DNA of 64,000 bases from Nosema muscidifuracis (taxonomy: Eukaryota > Microsporidia > Nosematidae): NCBI GenBank assembly GCA_028335825.1, contig JAIOKI010000001.1, positions 868,001 to 932,000 on the forward strand, written 5' to 3'. Position numbers and translations under genes: made by a program. Every line of letters begins with the position of its first letter. Positions within the stretch are counted from its first letter, which is position 1. Of this stretch, positions 19,804 to 29,344 are shown in pieces. A model generated the notes under the pieces. The model searched no databases. It was not told the origin of the DNA and was given only the letters and a program-made list of their open reading frames with translations.

Positions 19804-20457
19804 ATGGCTAGAAGACCAGGAAGATGTTACAGATATCTTAGTAAGAAGGCATACCACAAATCAAGATTTTGTAAGTCAGTACCAGATCTTAAATTAAAGA
19901 TATGGGACTCAGGAAGAAGAAAAGCTGATGTTCTTGATTTCCCTATATGCATTAATTTAATAAGTCATGCTCGTGAAAATATTTCTGAACAAGCACTTGA
20001 TGCTGCTCGTATTGCCGCTCACCATTATATGGTAAAAACAGCTGGTAGAGATAATTTCCATCTTCGTGTTAATGTTTATCCATTCCATGTACTAAGAATA
20101 AACAAAATGTTGAGTTGTGCTGGTGCTGACAGATTACAAACTGGTATGAGACAATCATTTGGTAAACCCGAAGGAAGAGTAGCTCGTATTTTGTTCAACC
20201 AGAATGTTATGAGTATCAGAACTAAGAAAGGAAATGAAGCAGCAGCTGTTGAAGCACTTACCAGATCTAGACATAAGTTCCCTGGTAAATACGAAGTACA
20301 GATGAGTACTAAATTTGGATTTACTAATTTATTTACAGATGAGTTTAATAAACTTAAAGATGAAGGAGTACTTCTTGCTAATGGAAATACAGTAGCAGTA
20401 CTTAAAGCTAAGGGACCAATTACTGAGTATATGAAGAAATTAAGTAGAACACTTTAA
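19804..20457 (+). CDS. RPL10: 60S ribosomal protein uL16 (L10)
   Basis: 217 residues, full length. uL16 sits near the peptidyl transferase centre and is the last large-subunit protein added in the cytoplasm. The sequence is strongly conserved: [20 protein letters not shown] at the start, then [20 protein letters not shown] and [19 protein letters not shown] (with the P-site loop), and [22 protein letters not shown]1, also in this window, acts on the same pre-60S maturation step. No intron is visible. Confidence 0.97.
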   Translation: MARRPGRCYRYLSKKAYHKSRFCKSVPDLKLKIWDSGRRKADVLDFPICINLISHARENISEQALDAARIAAHHYMVKTAGRDNFHLRVNVYPFHVLRINKMLSCAGADRLQTGMRQSFGKPEGRVARILFNQNVMSIRTKKGNEAAAVEALTRSRHKFPGKYEVQMSTKFGFTNLFTDEFNKLKDEGVLLANGNTVAVLKAKGPITEYMKKLSRTL

Positions 20458-20526
20458 TTAAATTATTTATTCAATTTAAAAATAACGGTTTAAAATATTT
20501 TATATAAAAAAACATATTAAAATAAT

Positions 20527-21282
20527 TTAATTAAATACTGTGGCTGATGTTTTAAAAGAAATTTCTTGATTCATTTCATCTTTTACGTTATGAATATTTT
20601 CAGCTTCTACGTTTAAAATAATTTGGTATGTTTTAGTAGGATGGAAATCTTCTACTACAATAGAAGGAGGGTTATCATTTTTACTGTCTTTTTCTTCATT
20701 ATTCTTTTTATTGTCTTGTTGTTCGTTGGTCTTTTTATTATCTTTTTCTTCGTTATTCTTTTTATTATCATTTTCTTTGTTAGTCTCTTTATTATCATTT
20801 TCTTCGTTATTCTTTATATAACTATTTTGTTTATTAATCTCTTTATCACTATTTTTATTATCTTTTTCTACACAAATATCCTTTTCAGCTTCTCTCTTTT
20901 TCTCACTATCTAACAATTTCTCTTTACATAAATCTTTTTGTACTTCATTCTCCTTAATTAAATCATCTTCATCACTACTAAACATTTTTATAAAAATAAA
21001 TTGGTACACTGTCAAAATAAGAAGAGCTGATACCGTTTTATATTTTCTTATGAAAACTAATATAGAAGAAGAAAGAAGAAGAATAAAAAGAGAAAATTCT
21101 ATACATAACTGTAATAAAAGAGATATACAAAGAATAACAAATAATATTTTAGAATTATCTAAAGAAGATTTCTTGAATATTATCATTACCCTTGTGTAAT
21201 TAAAAATATATTTATTCTTATAAAATTTATTCTTTAATAAGTGGTCTAGAAGTTGTATTAAAAAAATTGAGATGTTTGACAT
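20527..21282 (-). CDS. Membrane protein with Asn/Lys/Glu repeat region
   Basis: 251 residues, unrecognised. The first about 105 residues carry hydrophobic stretches (about residues 42-60, 63-78 and 85-100). A charged low-complexity region follows, about 105-210, with a 10-residue repeat of the type DNKKNNEEK/DNKKTNEQQ. The C-terminus (about 211-251) is non-repetitive: VVEDFHPTKTYQIILNVEAE. Repeats this regular at the DNA level are prone to length change. No CCC motif precedes the ATG. The repeat region also creates a spurious open frame on the opposite strand. Confidence 0.6.
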   Translation of the reverse strand: MSNISIFLIQLLDHLLKNKFYKNKYIFNYTRVMIIFKKSSLDNSKILFVILCISLLLQLCIEFSLFILLLSSSILVFIRKYKTVSALLILTVYQFIFIKMFSSDEDDLIKENEVQKDLCKEKLLDSEKKREAEKDICVEKDNKNSDKEINKQNSYIKNNEENDNKETNKENDNKKNNEEKDNKKTNEQQDNKKNNEEKDSKNDNPPSIVVEDFHPTKTYQIILNVEAENIHNVKDEMNQEISFKTSATVFN

Positions 21283-21632
21283 TTTTAATATATAAATTAA
21301 TTTATTTTTTAATTTAAAAAAATCATAAATAATTATATTTATTCATTAATAATAATAGTTCATAATATTTAAAAAAATCATAAATAATTATATTTATTCA
21401 TTAATAATAATAGTTTATAATATTTAAAAAAAGATTATATTATATTTTTAATATTTATTAATGATATCTTAAAAATAATAGATCATTAGTTTATAATAAT
21501 TAAAAATAATGTCATAAATAGTTTAAAATATCTTAAAAATGACTATATTATATTTTAAATGGTTTATAATAAATAATTTATATTAAATAAAAATATTTAA
21601 TTAAAGATAAATTAAATTATTTTTTATCCATT
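21283..21632. repeat. 55-base direct repeat, two copies
   Basis: From about 21316 to 21428 a unit containing ATCATAAATAATTATATTTA then TTCATTAATAATAATAGTT is repeated nearly perfectly. The remaining DNA is a looser AT-rich echo of it. It separates two divergent membrane-protein genes. Confidence 0.85.
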
Positions 21633-21947
21633 ATGAAATCTTTACTAATATATTTATACACAATAACTTACATATATTGTATACTTGTAGATACTACATA
21701 TTACAGATACATAATATTAATATGTGTATCACTTCTAAGTAGAAAATTTAGATATCCAATGTTAGTTCTAATAATAATATTAGTAACTTACAATTTAATT
21801 AAAGATTTTAAGATTGATTTTGTTAATACAAGATTTAGTTTACAAAGAAGTAATGAATTATTAATATCGAAATATATAAAATTTTATGAATCTTGGGAAG
21901 ATTTGTGGGTAAGTGTTTATTATTCAGTACGGAGAGTTTTTAATTAA
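21633..21947 (+). CDS. Small membrane protein, unrecognised
   Basis: 104 residues. The N-terminus is hydrophobic and Tyr/Ile-rich, with two likely helices (about 3-32 and 42-58), followed by a soluble C-terminal half ending WEDLWVSVYYSVRRVF. The first helix could be a signal anchor. The nearest motif to the usual start context is ATCC just before the ATG. It faces the other membrane-protein gene in divergent orientation. A real gene is likely but not certain given its size and AT-rich codons. Confidence 0.5.
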   Translation: MKSLLIYLYTITYIYCILVDTTYYRYIILICVSLLSRKFRYPMLVLIIILVTYNLIKDFKIDFVNTRFSLQRSNELLISKYIKFYESWEDLWVSVYYSVRRVFN

Positions 21948-22346
21948 ATATATTTATAAGAAAACTTGTTATAGTTATATTACATAAAAAATATATTTAT
22001 AAGATAAACTTGTTATAATTTTATTATATAAAAAAGATATTATAAGATAAACTTTTTAAATTAATTTTATTTTAACTTATAATTTTAAAATAAATATCAG
22101 TATTTTATTTTACCACTTTATGTTTTAATTTATAGTTATTTTATATTAGTAAATAATTATTAAGATATTATATATTAGTAAATAATTATTAAGATATTTT
22201 ATATTAATTAATTTATTCATGCATATATAAAAATTGATATTATTTAATTAATTTTTATAAGTTTGTTTGTTTAAGTCTAAATATACAAACATCTATAATA
22301 TTATAAAAAATATCTAATTAAGATAATTTTTTTCCCTCCCAAAAAA
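21948..22346. repeat. AT-rich spacer with two short tandem repeats
   Basis: At 21950-22060 a unit close to ATATTTATAAGATAAACTTG is repeated three times. At 22140-22205 TATTAGTAAATAATTATTAAGATAT is repeated twice. Confidence 0.7.
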
Positions 22347-23030
22347 ATGATACTTACCCTTTCAGATTACGATATATCAATTCTACCTACACTAAACATA
22401 TCCCAATCATCTTTACAGACTTCTTGTTCATCTAATAATTTTTTTATAATAAGATCTTTATCTAAATATTACAATCAAATTAATGATTACAGATCAGCAT
22501 TTAAGTTGTTTAAGTCTAATCCAAAGTATGCTTTAAATCTCGAATACATTTCTTATATGATATTTTTTAATGAGTATAATATAAATGCTGTACCAGAATA
22601 TGAAAATCTTATATTAAACATTATTAGATATAAATTAAGTCCAGAATACTGTAAAGAATTTAATTTAAGAGATACTAAACAAGATTCTTTTGATGAAAGG
22701 TATAACCAGTATAAAATACTTATTGATTATGATCTTACTCTTGATGAAATATATAGACATCTTTATAAGATGTTTATAAATAATAATGAATACAGTTATC
22801 AAAAAGTTATTGAGGATATAAAGAAATATGAAAGACTTGATGTTATTAAGATAATACTTAGTAAATATGATGTTCCTGAATTGAAACAGGTTTATAAAGA
22901 AATAATTATAATGAGACAGAAAGATAAATTTGATATTATTATGAGTGTATTAAGTAATGATGAAGTCAATATAAAATATTTAAGTGAGATTTCTGAATAT
23001 CAGGTTGATAATGATCCATTAGTATTTTAA
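22347..23030 (+). CDS. Helical protein of unknown function
   Basis: 227 residues, soluble, no signal peptide. The pattern SLSKYYNQINDYRSAFKLFK followed by further helix pairs (YENLILNIIRYKLS, VIEDIKKYERLDVIKIILSK) suggests a short solenoid of TPR or clathrin-repeat type, a partner-binding fold. No family is recognised. The ATG is preceded by TTTCCCTCCC, a good start context, so it is a real gene. Confidence 0.6.
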   Translation: MILTLSDYDISILPTLNISQSSLQTSCSSNNFFIIRSLSKYYNQINDYRSAFKLFKSNPKYALNLEYISYMIFFNEYNINAVPEYENLILNIIRYKLSPEYCKEFNLRDTKQDSFDERYNQYKILIDYDLTLDEIYRHLYKMFINNNEYSYQKVIEDIKKYERLDVIKIILSKYDVPELKQVYKEIIIMRQKDKFDIIMSVLSNDEVNIKYLSEISEYQVDNDPLVF

Positions 23031-23497
23031 TTAAAAATATTGTATTTTAAGATATATTAATTTAATAAGGAAAGACTTTACTTATAAATACTCAAAGCAA
23101 TAAGCATTAGCTCTAGCTTAGAATCATAACTTTAATATATTTTTTTAAAAAATATATCTTGTTAAAATAAATTGACCAATGATTTTCATTATATATTATA
23201 AAGGTTATATTATCATTATATATTTTCATGGTTATATTTATTATATAACATTATTCTATTTATAAATCAAATACTAATGATATTTATCTATTTTTAATTA
23301 ATAACTTAATAATTTTATTTCCTTATTTTTAGTATTTTAATTAAAAACATTCATAAAAAAATATCCTTTAAATTCAATAATGAGAGACTCCTTTAAATTT
23401 TATAATAAAACTCCTTTAATAAATAATATTTTATAATGAAACTCCTTTAATAAATAATATTTTATAATAAAACTTCTTAAATATAAAATTAAGCTAA
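23031..23497. repeat. AT-rich spacer with a 30-base tandem repeat
   Basis: At 23390-23478 a unit close to CTCCTTTAATAAATAATATT TTATAATGAAA occurs about three times. Nothing else is recognised between these convergent genes. Confidence 0.65.
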
Positions 23498-24187
23498 TTA
23501 GAATTTATTTATACTGTCAAATACTTCTTGTACTTCTTCTGTACTGTAAACTTTAAATACTTTTCTACTACTACTATAAACACCAATATCAACATCTTTA
23601 GCTGAGATACCTCTTCCAGCATATTCTCTTAAACATTCCACACAATTACTTATATTATCATCTAACATTCCTTTTCTTTTTTCCAAAAGTCTACCACTTT
23701 CAACATATTCCTTACCAATACTTCCTACAGAACAACTTGTATAACTTCCACTTGGATCTATTCTATACATTTTATTATCACCTACTATAAGTAGAAGAGT
23801 TCCAAAAGGTCTGTATCCTTTTTTTATAGTATATTCTTGTATTTGTCTACTAAATACAGATACAAAGGTACTTATTCCTATATTTCCATTGTATACATCA
23901 GTATACTCTTCTGCTATTCTTAATGCTATATTATACTGGATCCTGAAATCTGGTTGGAGACCTGCATATGTACATCCTATATTTTCTGATATTTTGTATA
24001 TCTTTTTATATTCATTAAGTATAACAAGATTAGTAGATTCTTTTAGACTAGCTATAACTACACCATCATCAGATGTACATCCTACAGATAATGATCCATG
24101 TGTTGATGCCTTTAAAGCATTATCACATTGAGTTAATTTACCTTCACTAGTGAATAATGTTAATTGTTTATCTGTGTCTAAAAACAT
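23498..24187 (-). CDS. PRE8: 20S proteasome subunit alpha 2
   Basis: 229 residues, normal length. It is a structural alpha-ring subunit of the 20S core. The N-terminal LTLFTSEGKLTQCDNALKA is the alpha signature. CTYAGLQPDFRIQYN followed by RQIQEYTIKKGYRPFGTLLL and YRIDPSGSYTSCSVGSIGK point to alpha2, which has the QEYTQ(S)xGxRPFG wording. Alpha subunits have no catalytic Thr, as seen here. The ATG is preceded by ACCCCC at a short distance. Assignment to alpha2 over other alphas is probable by motif. Confidence 0.88.
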   Translation of the reverse strand: MFLDTDKQLTLFTSEGKLTQCDNALKASTHGSLSVGCTSDDGVVIASLKESTNLVILNEYKKIYKISENIGCTYAGLQPDFRIQYNIALRIAEEYTDVYNGNIGISTFVSVFSRQIQEYTIKKGYRPFGTLLLIVGDNKMYRIDPSGSYTSCSVGSIGKEYVESGRLLEKRKGMLDDNISNCVECLREYAGRGISAKDVDIGVYSSSRKVFKVYSTEEVQEVFDSINKF

Positions 24188-24431
24188 TTACAAGGGGGTA
24201 TTTAAATATTTTATTAATATTATAATAATATTAAAGATTTTATGATGTTAAATAATTATATATTAATTTTATGTTAAATAATTTTATTATGATGTTACAT
24301 AATTTAAAATAATATAATGATTTTAATAACCTTATGAATTTAATATTTTTATTATAATCCTATGATTTTAATAATTATATATAATTTATTTATGCTAAAT
24401 AATTTAACATAATGTAATTTAAAATCCTCTT

Positions 24432-25094
24432 CTAAATTATCTCTTCTTCATTATTTTCTATATTCTTCTTTACAACATACCTAATCTTATTTTCTTTACA
24501 ATACTTCCTAAAATTTATAAAATCTCCACTACTAATATATAAAAACCCTTCTTTAAATATTTTTTCTCCTATAAAATCTTTAACTAATTCTTCTTTTACT
24601 TCAATCTTCATTTTAACTCTTTCATATCCCATACTTACTAAAATATTAATTACATCAAGTACTTGTGGTTTAACATCTCCTATTCTACATTTATAAATCT
24701 TTTTTATTTCATGTTTTAATACATCTGTACTAACATATTTACCATTAATCATTACTTTTCTTGATACACTATCTATTATCTGATTCTCTATCATATCCAT
24801 CTCATATTCTCTAGTAAAAACATTCTTCTGTTCATGACCTGTATCAACAATTTCTTGTAATATTTCTATAAGTGGTTTATTAAATAAAGCAAGATCTTCT
24901 TTTGAACATTTTACACCTGTTTGTACATTCTTGTATATTGTAGTACATGCTAGTACTGATGATAAAGGAGATATCTTGTGATGGTATTCATATAATTTAT
25001 TTGGATATACAGGTATACTAAATATTTTATTATATTTCTTTAAAGATATTATACTGACATTTGTTAATTTCTTTTGGTTAGATGGAGTGAACAT
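24432..25094 (-). CDS. SDO1: Ribosome maturation factor Sdo1 (SBDS)
   Basis: 220 residues (yeast 250). SBDS works with the GTPase Efl1 to release eIF6 from nascent 60S subunits. The N-terminal domain starts FTPSNQKKLTNVSIISLKKY, the SBDS signature, and continues through NKLYEYHHKISPLSSVL with the FYSH-type fold. The middle domain holds GHEQKNVFTREYEMDMIENQ, in place of the family's GExQxSxKER motif, so that stretch is diverged. The C-terminal domain is short. CCCC directly abuts the ATG. It acts in the same step as uL16 in this window. Confidence 0.9.
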   Translation of the reverse strand: MFTPSNQKKLTNVSIISLKKYNKIFSIPVYPNKLYEYHHKISPLSSVLACTTIYKNVQTGVKCSKEDLALFNKPLIEILQEIVDTGHEQKNVFTREYEMDMIENQIIDSVSRKVMINGKYVSTDVLKHEIKKIYKCRIGDVKPQVLDVINILVSMGYERVKMKIEVKEELVKDFIGEKIFKEGFLYISSGDFINFRKYCKENKIRYVVKKNIENNEEEII

Positions 25095-26033
25095 GGGGAA
25101 AATATTAAAAAAATATATTTTAATATAAAAATGAAATTGACCAATAATAATATATTTGACTAAAAATAATATGTATTTATATTTAGTTGATCAATAATAT
25201 ATAAATTAAGTTTAATAAAAATATATATTAAATTTAGTTGATTAATAATATATAAATTTAGTTAATTAAAAATAATATGTATTTATATTTAGTTGATTAA
25301 AATATATTAAAAATGTAATTGACCAATAATATATAAGTTTAGTTGACTAATAATATATAAGTTTAATTGACCAATTATAATTAATTAAGGAAAATAATTA
25401 CTCTTTATATAATCTATAGAAAAAGAATCTCTTTTGTTCAAATAGCCTATTTAAAATAAAATATCAATTATTTTTTTGAAGAACTTTTCCTTGAAAATTG
25501 GAAGATTTCACGTCTCTTGTCAAACAAAGAAAAAAACTTCTTCAATAAATCATGTCATTTTGTACTTAAACTTAATAATATTCTTTTTCTAATTATGTTA
25601 TAAAAATATAATATAAGCACATTATTTAATTACAAAATTTAATAATAATTAATTTTTCAATTTACTAATTCATTATATAATATTTCTTATATAAGCATGC
25701 ATTCTAGGTTGACAAAAAAGTAATTTACTTTAGATTTATTAAATAAAAAAAAATAATATTTAAAAAAACTATTTAATTAGTTAAGTTAATCACCCATAAG
25801 ATATATTAAATATAAAATAATCACCCTTAAGTTTTTCTAATACATAAAATAATCACCCTTAAGATTTATTTAATTAGTTAATTTAATCACCCTTAAGTTT
25901 TTCTAATACATAAAAATAATCACCCATAAGATTTATTAAATACATAAAAATAATCACCCTTAAGATTTTCTAATACAAAAAAATAACATTTACAATAAAC
26001 TATTTAATTCGTTAATTTAATTTATCTACTACT
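25095..26033. repeat. Long AT-rich spacer with two arrays and an inverted repeat
   Basis: At 25125-25385 a unit with TTTAGTTGATTAATAATATATAA is repeated loosely. At 25789-25990 about five copies of a unit containing ATAATCACCCTTAAGATTTT and CTAATACATAAA occur. Between them, arms at 25476-25489 and 25532-25545 match inversely at 12 of 14 positions around a 42-base loop. No gene is seen. Confidence 0.7.
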
Positions 26034-26951
26034 TTATACAAAATATTTTACTACATCTTCTGATTTACATCTCTTCTTATAATTACTATACAACATCTTT
26101 CTTGATATTTTATTCATCTTTATTCCTCTAAAATCATTTTTTCTTAGCCTTTGCCATGGAATTCCTTGCTTAGGAAGATTAATTCCATATAATATTTCTA
26201 TATAAATAAGTCCAAGACTAAATATATCACTAGAAGGAGTACAAATATTCTTTAAAACTTCTGGTCCCATATATCTTTTATCTCCATCTAATGTAATATC
26301 TTCACCAGTGTATCTACTTATACCAAAATCTCCTATTTTAAATATCCAAGTATCTAATGAGTCACATTTTCCAGTTATGAATATATTCTCAGGTTTTATA
26401 TCTAAATGTACAATTCCTTGTGAATGAATATCCTTTAATCCACTAGATATATCATACATAATCTTTCTTATCATATCATCTGGTATAACATTCTTCTCTA
26501 TATTAAATACTTTATTTACATATTCTCTTAAAGTACCAAGATTACAGTATTCTATTTCTAAATAGAAATGAGATTTATAAGTAAAAGAATTGATGTACTT
26601 AGTAATATACGGAGATACAATAATTTTAAGAAGATCAACTTCCTTCTGATAAAATTCTTTATCAAGATTATTTCTTATAAGACTTTTAGATTTTTTTATT
26701 GCTGTATTATTCTTAGTTCTGTATACTACAAAAAAATCACCTTCACCAATTATTTCTTCAATACAGTCTATTTCATTAATATTATCTATTGAAGGTATAT
26801 TTATAAATATATCATCAGATGGTACGTTAGGGTCTATTACACTAGAATCTATCATATCCTTGTATACTATTTTTTTAGAAGGAGTTTTTGGTGTACTAAA
26901 TATTGTATCAGTTATGTCCTGTTTAAACGTAAATAGTTTCTTTTCTACCAT
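26034..26951 (-). CDS. WEE1: WEE1-family protein kinase
   Basis: 305 residues. Wee1/Swe1 kinases phosphorylate Cdk1 on the inhibitory tyrosine and delay mitosis. The kinase domain starts about residue 63: glycine loop IGEGDFFVVYRT, catalytic Lys in TAIKKSK, VHLDIKPENIF with the catalytic Asp, DFG (208-210), and GDKRYMGPEVL in place of the APE motif. The HLDIKPEN wording, EYCNLGTL hinge and LPKQGIPWQRLR in the C-lobe are typical of Wee1/Myt1. The N-terminal extension is about 60 residues with TPKTP, a possible CDK-type site. The regulatory region is very short compared with yeast Swe1. ACCCC precedes the ATG. Confidence 0.88.
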   Translation of the reverse strand: MVEKKLFTFKQDITDTIFSTPKTPSKKIVYKDMIDSSVIDPNVPSDDIFINIPSIDNINEIDCIEEIIGEGDFFVVYRTKNNTAIKKSKSLIRNNLDKEFYQKEVDLLKIIVSPYITKYINSFTYKSHFYLEIEYCNLGTLREYVNKVFNIEKNVIPDDMIRKIMYDISSGLKDIHSQGIVHLDIKPENIFITGKCDSLDTWIFKIGDFGISRYTGEDITLDGDKRYMGPEVLKNICTPSSDIFSLGLIYIEILYGINLPKQGIPWQRLRKNDFRGIKMNKISRKMLYSNYKKRCKSEDVVKYFV

Positions 26952-27260
26952 GAGGGGTTAAAGAAAAAAAAAGGGGAAAAAATAATTTAGATTAACTTAA
27001 AAATAATAAAACCAATACATTAACTTTCAATTAAAGGTTTTGACTTATTGAATGATCAAATATGTAACAAATTATTATCAATAAATATTAATATTAAATT
27101 AAAAAATGTGAAATCTAAAAAGAATTCTTGTAACAAATTATTATCAATAAGTTTTTATATTAAATTAAAAAATGTGAAATCTAAAAATCATTCTTGTAAT
27201 AAATCATTATCAATAAATGTTTTTTATCTTACCTAACATATAAAAGTTAAATTTAATTTA
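26952..27260. repeat. 66-base tandem repeat, three copies
   Basis: At 27050-27235 a unit containing TGTAACAAATTATTATCAAT and TTAAATTAAAAAATGTGAAA is present nearly three times. Because the period is a multiple of three it leaves an open frame of 62 codons, which I regard as a by-product. Confidence 0.75.
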
Positions 27261-28613
27261 TTAGCCTTGTCTGTGATCATACGGAATATTTTTGTAATCG
27301 TAATCTCTTCCATCATCATCTTTTTTATAAGATACATCTTCTTTTTTATTTACACTGTCTTTATCAAAATTTGAATAATCTTCCTTAAAATGTCTACCAT
27401 CTTGGTATGACTTATTAGAATATCCCCTACTTCTTTCTCTATCTATGTCTTTCTTATTCCAATCCCTAATATTTTGATTATTATTCCATTCTCTGTTCGT
27501 TCTATTGTAAGTATCCCTTTGTAAATTATCTCTGATATTTTTATTATTATTGTAATTATCTCTATTATTGTAGTTTCCTTTATTGTAATTATCTCTACTA
27601 TTATAATTTCCTCTATTATTAAAACTGTCTTTAGATTCAAAATCGTCCCTATTATTGTAGTTTCCTTTATTAAAATTATCTCTATTATTATAATTTCCTC
27701 TATTATTGTAATTTCCTCTATTATTGAAATTATCAGTGTAATTATCTCTATTATTATAATTTCCTCTATTATTGAAGTTATCTCTATTCTTTACATTATC
27801 AGTGTAATTATCTCTATTATTGTAATTTTGATTTCTATTATTGAAATTTCCTTTTGCATCTCTGTTATTAAAATTATTATTATATCCTCTGTTATCAAAA
27901 TTATCTTTTATATTTGTATTACCTCTATCATTGTAATTTCCATCTCTTTTATCAAAACTATCTCTTCTATCAAAATTACCTCTATCATTAAAATTATCTT
28001 TTCTATCAAAATTACCTCTATCATTGTATTTTTCATCTCTTCTATCATTGTAATTTCCATCTCTTGTATTTTTATTATGCTCCCTTCGTCTATCATACTC
28101 ATTACTTTCATCAGCTTCTTTCTTATAAGCATATTCTTTAACAAAACTTGGTGCATTTTCCACATCAATATCATCTACACTACAATCATCTTCTCCTTCT
28201 AATATTTCATAAGATTCTATTATAGGAAACTCCTCTCTCAATTTTATAATTCTTTCTTCTACATAAGCCAGATCAAAAGGTAAATTAAAACATTCAGGAT
28301 TCTTTCGTAAATCTATACACCGTTTAGAAGTAGACATAACTGATCCTTTTCTACATACATCATTCATATATTTATACATCTTTGTATAATTATCTACCCA
28401 CATATCATCAAGAATTCGTCTAGTGTCATTAAATCTCAAGCTATACCGAATTTCTTCAGAACTTACTGTATGAAGATTTAGAGGTATATCTTCTATATTA
28501 GTAAATATCCATATAGGAGGATCTAGTAATGAACATATTGTTATGTGTTTCTTTTTACATGAAGTTCCGTATCTACATTTTCCTTCTTGGAAGTGTTTGC
28601 ATAAATCTCTCAT
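27261..28613 (-). CDS. CCCH zinc-finger protein with Asn/Arg/Asp repeats
   Basis: 450 residues from the ATG at 28613; the frame extends upstream only with TTG, and GGGG (CCCC on this strand) at 28635-28638 supports the start. A C-x7-C-x5-C-x3-H finger sits at the very N-terminus (CKHFQEGKCRYGTSCKKKH). A conserved-looking domain follows (about 30-165, with DPPIWIFTNI and SSEEIRYSLRF). About 230 residues of repeats of the type NYNNRDN/NFNNRGN come next, with a charged tail. An N-terminal CCCH finger with such a middle domain recalls Nup42/NUPL2, an mRNA-export nucleoporin, but FG repeats are absent, so an RNA-binding protein with an RG-like tail is equally possible. Confidence 0.75.
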   Translation of the reverse strand: MRDLCKHFQEGKCRYGTSCKKKHITICSLLDPPIWIFTNIEDIPLNLHTVSSEEIRYSLRFNDTRRILDDMWVDNYTKMYKYMNDVCRKGSVMSTSKRCIDLRKNPECFNLPFDLAYVEERIIKLREEFPIIESYEILEGEDDCSVDDIDVENAPSFVKEYAYKKEADESNEYDRRREHNKNTRDGNYNDRRDEKYNDRGNFDRKDNFNDRGNFDRRDSFDKRDGNYNDRGNTNIKDNFDNRGYNNNFNNRDAKGNFNNRNQNYNNRDNYTDNVKNRDNFNNRGNYNNRDNYTDNFNNRGNYNNRGNYNNRDNFNKGNYNNRDDFESKDSFNNRGNYNSRDNYNKGNYNNRDNYNNNKNIRDNLQRDTYNRTNREWNNNQNIRDWNKKDIDRERSRGYSNKSYQDGRHFKEDYSNFDKDSVNKKEDVSYKKDDDGRDYDYKNIPYDHRQG

Positions 28614-29344
28614 TATTTGGATTTTGTTTATGGAGGGGAAATTTAAATAAAAACAAATCAAATAATTTTTGAGGTTAGAAAGTAATCTTTTTGAGGGGAT
28701 CAATTATAAATAACAGAAAAGTAATTTGATCTTAAATTTCTTGTAAAATATTTTAAAGTCAAATATAAGATATCTAAAATCTGAATACTATAATTTACCT
28801 TATTAATATCTTTTATCTTATAAATATCTTATAAAATTATTTATCTTATTAATGACTTTTATATTATTTTATCTTGCTAATATCTTTTAAATTATTTTAT
28901 CTTTTATCTTTGTGTATACCTTCATTTTTAAAATCTATGCGTATCTTAAAAATTTGTAAATCTATGCATATATTAACATATTTAAATCTATGCATATCTA
29001 AATTTATTTGAATATTTTATGCATATCTTAAAAAATTCATTCTTTTATTCACATCTAAAAAAATTCAATATTTTATCAATTTTCTTAAACAATTCAATAT
29101 TTTATCAATTTTCTATCTTCTTTTAAATATGTTTTTTTAATAATCAGTTATTTTTATAAATGAAATTAAATCGATAATATTTGATACCTTCAACTATTAT
29201 AAATCCATATATAAGGAAAATTTAAAATTTAACCCCTAATAATAAAAGTACATTTTTTTTTAAAAATTAAGAATATTTAGCTTATATCTAAATAAAATTA
29301 TTTTTTTTTGTTTGATATTTTTTATATTTTTTTTACCCCTAAAA
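28614..29344. repeat. AT-rich divergent spacer with imperfect repeats
   Basis: At 28800-28900 ATCTTTTATCTTATAAATAT-like units recur. At 28935-29030 AAATCTATGCATATCT is repeated four times. At 29060-29115 TTCAATATTTTATCAATTTTCT is repeated twice. Promoters of the CCCH gene and of BDF1 lie here. Confidence 0.65.
29336..29339 (+). promoter_or_regulatory. CCCC start-site motif of BDF1
   Basis: TTTTACCCCTAAAA precedes the ATG at 29345 and decides it over a longer frame opening at 29312. Confidence 0.65.

Noticed and set aside
20623-20913. Hydrophobic open frame opposite the repeat membrane protein
   Set aside because: It mirrors the Asn/Lys/Glu repeat on the other strand; Phe/Ile/Leu/Val only.
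27048-27236. 62-codon frame with three 22-residue repeats
   Set aside because: The 66-base tandem repeat keeps its frame by chance of period; no start motif.
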